Assembly: GCA_017506865.1 (NCBI GenBank)
Contig: JAFCMP010000134.1
Span: 62,001-126,000 of the forward strand
Source: Tribonema minus
Lineage: Eukaryota > Sar > Xanthophyceae > Tribonematales > Tribonemataceae
Length of the DNA: 64,000 bases
Direction: 5' to 3'
Made by a program: the position numbers and the translations under genes. Positions 55,401 to 64,000 of the stretch are shown piece by piece. Position 1 is the first letter of the stretch. Every line of letters begins with the position of its first letter. Under the pieces are notes generated by a model. The model did no database searches, was not told the origin of the DNA, and worked only from the letters and a program-made list of their open reading frames with translations.

Positions 55401-56579
55401 AGATTCAATGTGTGATCCTGACTTGCTGCTGAAAAGTCATAAAGGACAGCTTCAACTGAATCCGAAGCAATGAACGCCTGCCATTGATGCGTTCACACGG
55501 TAGCAGCCATGTGCGTCAGTGATTAGAGTGCAGCAGTACCAGTGCCATACGTCCATCAAAGTGATAGAATGTGTGTGTGGCGCATGCATCAACTCCAAAG
55601 CACACGTGTTCAGATAGGCTGATGCACAGGTTGCACCAAATTACCATACACTGGCACATCCTGTTTGCAGCAATGGCCAGGCATGCTGCATCTGCGCCCA
55701 TGACGTAAGTGACGCAAGGCTAGCTTGTTTGCTTGTGAGCTTTGACAATGGTTCGCTGCCGCCAGTGATCGTACGTACTGATACTGATACATATGAATGG
55801 TGATGAATATGTCATGTCACTAGACTACAGCCCTGGTCACGCGCATGTAAGGCCACAGCTGCCATTGTCAAATCGTAATTACTGCATTTCAGAACACGAG
55901 ACACTGCACAGCTGTCTTGCGTACCAACCTGACATATTGTCATTCCTGACTTCGTCTCTTTTTATTGGTATGGTCCTGCATATGAAAGGTGACCGGCGCT
56001 ACCACCGCAAGCGCTGCGGACATTTCCACCCCCCCGCCCATGGATGCCCCAACGGACATGGCACCCGTCACATCTCCGGAGCCAGCGCGCAAGATTCCTA
56101 TGCCTGCGGTACAGTCCGCAGAGCGCATGCCGCCCCCGCCGCCGCGCAGTGGTCAAGCCAACAAGTTGAAGAAGAAGCGTGCGCCTACCCCGCACCCTAG
56201 CGGCCGCCGCCCGCGTCGCAGGACGAGCACTGCTGGCGACACAATTGACATTGGCGCTGACGGCGCAGAGGAGGGTGGCAGCTGCGGCATGGATTGCGGC
56301 AGCAGCGATGCGCCCAGTGACGTTGATGCAAGCGGCGGCGGTGAGAGCACTGCTGCGCTGGCGACAGCCAAGGGCAGCAAGCGGGTAGCAACACCCATCG
56401 TACGCCGTGTCGGGGGTAAGGATGGCGGCGACAATGAGAGTAACAGAGCGCCAGCTGCGTCCAAGCGCGTGGGCACACCAATTGTGCGTCGCTCTGAACG
56501 CATCAGCTCCGTCAACAAGCACGCGCATGCGCCAACGCCATCGCCGCTCAAGCGCGAGATGGAGATGATGCTGGGCTGA
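52468..56579 (+). CDS. Ser/Pro/Ala-rich protein with short helical (TPR/CKAP2-like) domain, about seven exons; middle not fully resolved
   Basis: Well-supported exons: 52468-52845, 52954-53100, a region ending at 53934 (beginning near 53550), 54359-54707, 55110-55332 and 55989-56579. An exon near 53415-53515 (GDVSFESTLPPNVRMKPAG) belongs here, but I could not join it in phase on either side. The N-terminus is Lys/Gln/Ala-rich (QPSRKERLDAWKLAQQQ). The only globular part is LLEVLAKSRIYKDV, then FALYWAARARLHED and ARSILDEGDAY, a helical hairpin resembling CKAP2 or Mad3/Bub1-type helical repeats (weak). The C-terminus is basic and Ser/Pro-rich with two VATPIVRR/VGTPIVRR motifs and RRSERIS. A microtubule-linked role is possible but unproven. 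The intron after 54707 uses a GC-AG pair. Confidence 0.6.
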
Positions 56580-59477
56580 GATGAAGTCGTGAGTAGCCAG
56601 CAGCCAGTGCGTAGGCCTGACTGCCTGCGCGGCTTCCAGTGCCTTGGCAACGGCTAAAGGTTCAACTGCACGGAGAGAAAAGTTACCACTGCCTTGTATT
56701 GTACGGGGATGGGCTCACTGGCAGCAGCTGGTAGTTGTATCCGCTTCGCGCAACAGCCATGATGTGCAGCGTTGACCATGGACGTAATGCAGTGCAGGAT
56801 AGCGTGCATTGCAAGAGCATTGCAGCAGGCAGCTGGTACGTTCCCTAGGCACCACCTGCACATGTGTGCTTCGCTCTTGCAGACATGAGTGTGTTGTTTG
56901 ATTGTGTGCCTACCATACAAGGCATGCTCAAGGCCCCGATGTGACGCTGAATATGAATGTGTGCTTCTGGTTCTTGTCACATGCTGGCCTCAATTTATGC
57001 CAAGCAATGTTGAGGCTCGTCAAGCATCTGCCAGCCTCATGCATCCATTTGCAAAGACGCCTTAAAGTTTGCAGTGTTTGGTGCGCATTTCTTGGATGAT
57101 TTCTACAAAATGCATCTCAGCATAAACGCTACTACGTGACCATGCAGAGGAAACACACACATCTGCTCAGCATAGTGTCACCAGCACCGTGTACAGTCGT
57201 GACCAAGATGTAGAGTGGCCATTGCACATGGTGTCACTGGGACAAGTGTTCTTGTACAGCATTCAATTAGGAGAGCACCTCAGCAGCCAGGCTGCCTACA
57301 TATGCAATGCACATGCCGAGGGCAAAGTCATAATCAATGTTGACTGCAAAGTTCTATGACTAAGAAAGACGCTTCAGCAAGAAGCCATGAATGCGTGCAC
57401 AGCTCACCAATCCTGCTCACGGCCGTTGCTAGAGGTGTGCAAACTTGTTTTCAAAATGTGCTTGCTGGGAATATTGCAATACGATGCTAACATGAGCTCA
57501 CTGCGTTGGGTATCTTGATGCTGCTGCGTGATGCTGCCACTGCATGAAGCGCGTGTCTGACATGTCCAAACAGGCAAAATGAACAGGCAATGTGTAACAC
57601 ATCAGTTCTTCAAGGATGGTTGTAGCTGTTGGAAATTTGAGCTGGTGGCGTTCAAGGAGAGGGGTTCTTTGCGGTGGAGCCTCTCTGAGTGAAAAATTTG
57701 AGTGCTGATTTGAAAGTGTGCCATGCGAGCATGATGGGCTCTCCATGTCCCATGCGAAGAAGATATTTTTTTGGACACTACACTGTGGACATCCCCCAAC
57801 ACCAGGTGCTATGAATGCACAACGCAACGGTGTCAAACACATTCAGTAAATCTCATGGCCACATGGACGCCAATTGCATGCACTCAATATCAGCGCACAT
57901 GTGCAGACAATGGCAGTCAGACAGCAGGACGAAGCGCTAGCACTCATACATGGTTGGGTGCAAGTGTAATTATACGTTAATGTAATAGTTGTTTGACTGC
58001 CTTGGTTACATCTCCTGCGCATGCGTGCAACGCTGCTTCTGTCTCCTCTTTTGTAGTGTCCAGCTCCTCCATTATGTACTTCACATCCGCTGCGTTGATC
58101 TTGACACTGCAGAGCAGAGCCAACAATTCAACGGCAGCATTGCAACAGCAGGTCAGCCCAGCAGCATTAGGGTATTGTCAAATGGCCGGTTGAACTTGTC
58201 AAATGCCTGCGTGAGACTGTCTTAGGGTCAAGTGATCGGGACAAGCTTTGCAGCCGAAGTAGCAACTAAACTTCTGCCTGTGGTTGGACGTGCAGCTGCC
58301 AATCAATCCAGTCCTGAGGCCCACTGAGTGTTGACAATGTACTTACTGTGTTCAAACACAATCTAGCATTCAACATGGCACCCTTACACCCCCAATAACG
58401 TGCACGTAGAAACAGTTGAAGATAGGCCAGGAAAGAGCAGCGTACGTTCCAATTGTCAACATCAAATCATCCTGCTCGTGCTCTGCACAAATGCGAGGTT
58501 GCTCACATGTCATATGTGTGTGTGCACATCATCATGCTCAGGACAGGGTGGCTGCTCAGTGCTGCTGCTGTTTGCACGTAACTTCTGCTGGCAAGCAAAC
58601 AATCATCTACACAGATGAACCGCAACATCAGAGTAGATGCTAAACATATGTACATCCAAGATTCTATGTGAAGTGTGCCCCCCCCACATGGCTTACTTTG
58701 TACCCCTGCCCTACACATTATCATGGACATGGTGGCACTGTTTGACTCGTGACCATTGACTGCAGCAGCGGCGACCACGGTTATTGGTGGAAGGCACTTG
58801 CAGCTAACCATCCCTTGTCACCTAGAGCTCTACGATCTTGTGATTCATTTCCATTACAGTGGACTGCGAGCAATTCCGCAGAGTCTCATTGCATCCTTCG
58901 CTCAGGCTTTTTTATGACGCCAAAAAGAGTGAACCTAGCAGTGAATGCCGACACAATAACTGGAAGTGGTAGTCTCGCTGATATATGCTACAGTATTGCA
59001 GGCAGTTGTACGTGCTGCAGCATTGCCACACAATCGCCGGCTAAGACGTTGGCACATCATGTTCTCTCGAAAGCCGACGATCCGCCAGATGATCACTGGT
59101 CGGCCAGCAAAGCAGCGTGAACTGAGACAACAACCCCACGCTGCCACTCACATGCTTTTTGGCTTCCCTGCGTCCCGAGCGGTACCCAGTGCTGACAGGG
59201 CGGATTGTGTTTGTGCTGCATCAACTCCGCTGTCCTCTCCCAACTCAGTCGCCTTCTCCAAGTTATCCAAGCTGGCCTGCTCCTTGTTGGCATCCATGGC
59301 TGCGAGCTCGCTATGCTAGGAGGATTTGGGAACTTCACACGATCCAGAATGAACTTCAACAACGAGGGAGGAAACCGACACAGCCGCAGACCAACTGCGC
59401 CTGATCAGCACATGGCGCTGCAATACAAGGAGCCAATGCGATAGCCTTTACATCGTAACAGCAGCGCAGGCGGCAGG
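56580..59477. other. 2.9-kb intergenic region
   Basis: No exon, RNA gene or mobile element recognised on either strand. Several short open frames near 57.5-59.4 kb lack splice context or conserved motifs. Confidence 0.4.
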
Positions 59478-62400
59478 ATGGAGCAGCAGGAACCACACCT
59501 GCCTCAGCAGCGGACTCATCTCACGAAGCTCTTCAGCAGCAGCAAGCCCGACGCCAGCCCGCGATCCTCAGTGTCCAGTATTTCTGCGGGCACCGCTGCC
59601 GACTCTCTAGGAGACCTGCTCGAAGCTGGCTTGGAGGAAGACGAGGACTATATCATACTTGAGGAAGAAATAGACCCCCACTACACCCCGAGTGCGCAGG
59701 AGATCGCGGAGTACGCTGAGTGGCTGGGACTGGATGCCGACAGAGATGTGAGTGCTGCTGCACCTGCTGTCAACTAGAATACCTTCGCGTTCAACAGATT
59801 TTTGGCTGCTGCTGCCAGTTGTTTGAGTGTCGAGGCTACATTTACAAGTTGTCAGTGGTCGGCTCCTGGGGCTTGCACGCGCATGGCACATGCAGCAGTG
59901 GTCCTGACATCATGCGTGCATATAAGTGCCAACTGATCATTCAATGCTCACCTTGGTCATGCACATTGCCCCACAGGCCAGCCTGCTGTGGATTTGCATC
60001 GAGGGGCTTAAGGCGCCGCTGCCAGAGAACTGGAAGCCCGTGCAGGACCTGGGCACCAATGAGATATATTACTTCAACTTGGCAACAGGGGAAAGTACTT
60101 GGGACCATCCCTGTGACGAGCACTATATCCGGGTGTTTGAGGAGGAGAGAGCAAAACTGTATGCACAGGTACGCACATTGATGTCAAGCCAGTCCCTGCC
60201 TGCAAATTTGCTGTTCGTCGACATGTGCTGTTCATCAGGTAGCTTTCTCCACTTTTAGCTGAGGCCGTATTTGACCTTGGTGCATGGCCAGCCATTTAGA
60301 TCACTTTCCTGGCAGTAAAAGCTTAGTTGCACGTCCGCTCTGTCATTAAACTGGTGCGCTGAACTTGTTGTTGTGCACGCATGTCCCAACGCCTGCTGCA
60401 CTGTTTGCAGGAGAGTCTTCATAGGTGCCTGACTGTTATGTTCTCATCATGTCATGTGATATCATTCTGCACCTCAACAGCAGAGCTGGATGTACCCTGC
60501 ATCGATCCTTGGTGCCCCATGTGTGTGTTGCGCCCTGTATACACACTGCATCACATGCACCTTCTCATCCATCGCATGACCACTGCGCTGAGCTAAAGTT
60601 GAGCACTCTGATCTCTTGTATTTCCAACCAGCAGGCAGGTGACGCGCCACCGCCAACACGCACGCGCACCAGCGCAGGCCGCAGCCCTGTCAGCAGCAGT
60701 ATGGCCAGCCCGCGGCAAAGTCTGAGCTCTAGCAGAGGGCCGTCAGTGGCGCGCGGCGGGCGCGTGCATCGCCGCTCACTGCTGGGCTCCACGCAGTCAC
60801 AGGCAGCCACGTCGCGACGCCAGAGCGACAGGTTCATGACAGGCAGCGCACTGGGTACGCCGCCCCGCAAGCCCAGGGAGCGCATGTCCCTGCCTCCCAT
60901 GATGGCTGGACCACTATTGAGTGCACATGGCGGTGGTGACTCAGCCGATGGACTAGCTCATGGACATGTGCTGAGCGATGGGGAGGCGGCTAATGGGCTT
61001 GGGAGGTCGCTCAAGGAGCGGGAGGTCTTGCTGCAGCATGCAGAAAGGTGAGGCAAAAACCTGTGGCATCTGATTTGAACCAGGTTGTATATGGTCAGGT
61101 GCATATTTATTTCGAGTTTGTGTGATCTGCTGTACAGCTCTCTACTGAATGCAACACCAGCTTCACGACGGCGACAGCGATGGACTTCTTTTGCAGAAGC
61201 CACCATCCTGAAGCATAGAGTCTAGCATGGCATACCACACATACATACCATACGGCTGACAGAGCTCGATGCTCTGAGTGACAGATTATGAGTCTTGAGA
61301 GTGGCAGACTCAGCTGAACGCTGAGAACCTGTACAGAAGTCGCGATGCCGGCCCGAACTAGCGCTTGAGGCCTTACTTGACACATGTTGCATGACAACTG
61401 AACTAAGTGCGGGTTGAGACTCACGCGCTTGCAACAGCGTGCAACAGCAGTAGTGGCAGGTACATGTGAAATATTAACTGTCAACAACATGCTTGGAGTA
61501 CCTTGCATATGCGACAAAAGATGCAGTGCAACCCAAAATGAAGTTCAGTGCAACCCAAAATGAAATTGTGTTCACTTGATGCGAAGTACAGTAGCTGAGG
61601 CAGGGAAACCCGCTTTGATGCATGCGCTGCCGTTACCAGTTGCAACAATGTAAAAGTGTACATGTAGTAGCCGCTCAGACTGACATGGGAACAGCCATGC
61701 TGTGATGTGACGTACACATTATGTTTTTCTCCTCAAGTCATTTACAGATGGTCGCGCTTCAATGTGCACTTCTTTACATCATGTCAAGGCGTAATAATTA
61801 CACTGAAGTGTCCCGCGATTGACCACGGGCTTGTATCCTGTCAAAATTACTCTGGTATGTGGTGTTTTGCAGTAGTAGTGTGATGTGCAATCACATAGGT
61901 ACCGTGCTTGATTTGCCAGCAAGTCATCGAGTGACAGACACATTAGTCATGTCCTGCAAGTAGATGGTGCTCGACAGTTGCATGAGCTATGGTTATACTT
62001 GTGATCGTGTTGTTGAAAATTGTTGCAACAGGTTGATGGCCATGCAGTACGCTTGTCACTCCTTGCAAGCAACACTCCTTTTTTGACGTACAGCTGTGAA
62101 CTGTCTGCAAGCGGTACTGCAATTGGTGTTGTTGGCACTGCCTGTATTGAATGCTGCCCCCCCGGTTTCTTGGCAATCACAGCCATTGGCAATGTGCAAG
62201 TGCCCAACACTCCACTGCACCACTCCGTATGCACCAGGGGCAAATCATGTGTAACGCTTCAAGTATGCAGGCCAATTACTCGCTTACCATTCTCTTGAAC
62301 ACATATGCACCTCGCGTACATGCTGCTTGGCTGCCACACCATGCGCATTAACGTCAAGTGTTGCTGCTTGACCCTATCTCTGTTCACTGCAGGTTGGAGT

Positions 62401-64000
62401 GCGCACTGCAGCGTGTGGCAAGCCCCGCAGCAGCCAAGGCGCTAGTACAGGCGGAAACCAGCATGGCGTTCAGCGCAGACGTACACCATGCACTGCTCAG
62501 CGAACGCCAAGCCGCTGCTACGCGCCTGGAGAAGGTGACCGCCGATCGGCAGCGCCTCGACGACAAGCTGCGCAGCGCCATCGAGAGCGCCAACTCAACT
62601 CCTGTGTCGGCGGATGATGGAGCGGCTCCTGCTGGTGCTGCTCCGTGGGAGACGCATGCCCCGCATGCGGCTGCTGCAAACGGCGCGGTTGGCCATGGCG
62701 GCGGCGGCGGCGGCGGTACTGGCGGTGGCGGTGGCGGCACTGATCGTGTAGCAGCTGCAGCTGAGCAGGTGCATGCAAGCACCGATCTGCTGCATGCAGC
62801 CGGCAACGGATTCAACACTGGGCACAGTACTCCAGCACAGTCTACTGCCGTCACTCCCACCGCAACACACCCGTGCCGCAGCGTCGAGTGCGCCACGCCT
62901 ATGCGCAGCTCAGGACTTGGAGCTCACCATGCAGCCGATGCGTGGGGTAGGCTGTCCCATGCTCACAGGAGCAGCGAGGCAGGGGATGAGGTGGCATCTG
63001 CTGACAGCAGTGGAGTAGCGGTGGGGGCAGCGGAGGCAGCGGCGGCGGCGCGCGCGCGCTCGAAGCGCAAGGTCAAAGTAGCACTGCAGTCTGCGCAGCA
63101 CGACCAGCTGCAACTGCAGCGGGTGCTGAACGAGATTGAGGGCCGGGAGCCGCAGCAGCAGCAGCAGCAGCATCACACGCGCAGCTACCACAGCGACACG
63201 TATAAGGAGCGAGCTGGTGCTCACGCAGGCGGTAACACACAACACCCCGCTGCGTCGTTGCGTCACACACTCAATCCAGTCAAGCTGCACGTGGTGCCGG
63301 AGCAGCAGCAGCGGCAGCAGCAGCAGCAGCAGGTCAACCATGCTCGTGACAGCGTTGCGGCACCACCAGCGGCAGCGACACTGCACCCCCCCAGCTTCAC
63401 GGCGGCAACAGCAGCAGTACCACCAGCCACATGGTCGTCTCCGCCCAGCCCGCAGCGCGAACTGCAGCTGCCATGTGGTGTCAAGCCTTCGCCGCTGTGC
63501 CTGTCAGCGCTAGGCACGCACTCATCCGTGACAGGGCCGGAGTCACCGTACACGCCACCGTGCATGCTGGATAGGCTGCAGGTGACGAGTCTTGCCATCA
63601 ACGGCCTGCATGGCGGGCCCAGCACCAACAGCAGCCTCTCAGGGCGCAGCAGCACTCACGCCAGCAGCATCGGCAGCAGCAGTCTGGCGGACAGCCGGAC
63701 CGGCAGTCATCACGCGGGGGGGGCGTGGTCGCTGCAGCAGCCCTCAGAGGGCATGTGCAGCGGCTTCAAGAGCAGCACGCACGCTGCGCGGGCCATGGCG
63801 CGCTGCGGCGGCAGCGGCCGCATCGAGCACGTGGAGCACGTTCTAGACCGCAACGATGCTCAGCTCAACGGCACCCACGATGCAGTGTGCCCGCCGCGCA
63901 GGGGGACATCACGCCACCAGCACCGCAGCAGCACACGGCAGTCAGGTCATGACGGCGTTGGCGGCGGCAACGGCCACCACAGTGTTGAGCGTGGCGGCGT
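59478..64000 (+). CDS. CEP164: CEP164-like WW-domain basal-body protein, N-terminal part (gene continues past window)
   Basis: Exons 59478-59747, 59977-60168, 60635-61047 and 62393 onward are all in phase; the last is open to the window end. Residues ~60-110 are acidic then YTPSAQEIAEYAEWLGLD; exon 2 gives ASLLWICIEGLKAPLPENW, then KPVQDLG, YYFNLATGESTWDHPCDEHY, a WW domain preceded by the helical segment typical of the CEP164 N-terminus. Exon 3 is Ser/Arg/Pro-rich; exon 4 starts with a coiled coil (about LECALQRVAS to DDKLRSAIES), followed by long low-complexity Ala/Gly/Gln/His/Ser sequence. CEP164 is a distal-appendage (transition-fibre) protein; its WW region recruits the kinase TTBK2 during ciliogenesis in animals. 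Here it implies a flagellated stage. Other WW proteins with the same block remain possible. Confidence 0.75.

Noticed and set aside
1..64000. CRISPR arrays, prokaryotic operons, rRNA or tRNA genes
   Set aside because: No regular spaced repeats, no ribosomal sequence, and no tRNA T-loop/acceptor pattern recognised by eye; the gene structure is eukaryotic. A tRNA scan was not possible, so a missed tRNA cannot be excluded.

Overview
The window is nuclear DNA of a unicellular eukaryote, most likely a chlorophyte green alga. Support: many short exons with GT-AG introns, Ala/Gly/Gln-rich proteins built from GC-rich triplets, TGTAA motifs downstream of several stop codons (the usual chlorophyte poly(A) signal), a CEP164-like basal-body gene, and a mix of plant-like and animal-like housekeeping genes. 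TTAGGG-type repeats occur at two main places. If they reflect the telomere repeat, that would suit the chlamydomonadalean lineages reported to have human-type telomeres better than Chlamydomonas itself. No species is claimed.

Layout. 0-4.4 kb: a Sec66-like ER translocon subunit (+) converging on a WW-like/MORN/leucine-rich-repeat gene (-). 5-19.2 kb: a transposon block with a PIF/Harbinger-type DDE nuclease gene (three exons, intact) followed by a nested cluster of non-LTR retrotransposons. These encode a reverse transcriptase and a C-terminal restriction-like endonuclease (REL, as in the R2/CRE/NeSL type). One copy (D) is apparently full length with a 1779-aa ORF; the others (A, B, C) are 5'-truncated. 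19.5-22.6 kb: a Gly-rich gene of unknown function (-). 23.3-27.9 kb: a Pumilio/PUF RNA-binding protein (+) with a telomere-like repeat in its first intron. 29.8-30.4 kb: two more truncated retroelement copies (E, F). 30.4-33.8 kb: gene-free, with long C/G tracts. 33.8-49 kb: a Tas-type aldo/keto reductase (+), an inositol polyphosphate multikinase (-), a GAF-domain protein kinase (-) and the ALG10 glucosyltransferase (+), the last two head to head. 49.3-64 kb: a small unknown gene (-), a LAMTOR5/HBXIP-like roadblock protein (+), a Ser/Pro-rich gene with a short helical domain (+) and a CEP164-like gene (+) that runs off the end.

The most interesting signal is in the retroelements. All six copies whose two ends can be read have GTAC at both ends, inside direct repeats of about 4-17 bp. 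This suggests sequence-specific target-primed insertion next to GTAC, usually AAGTAC. Because each element's own tail runs into the same AAGTAC motif, each insertion makes a landing site for the next, which explains the nesting. Using these target-site duplications, copy D appears to begin with a (GGTTAG)4 telomere-like leader, into which copy C later inserted. C and D form a head-to-head inverted repeat with 4218-bp arms.

Exon boundaries were derived by hand from GT-AG signals, reading phase and family conservation. Most genes resolve to complete phase-consistent models; the middle of the 52-56 kb gene does not.
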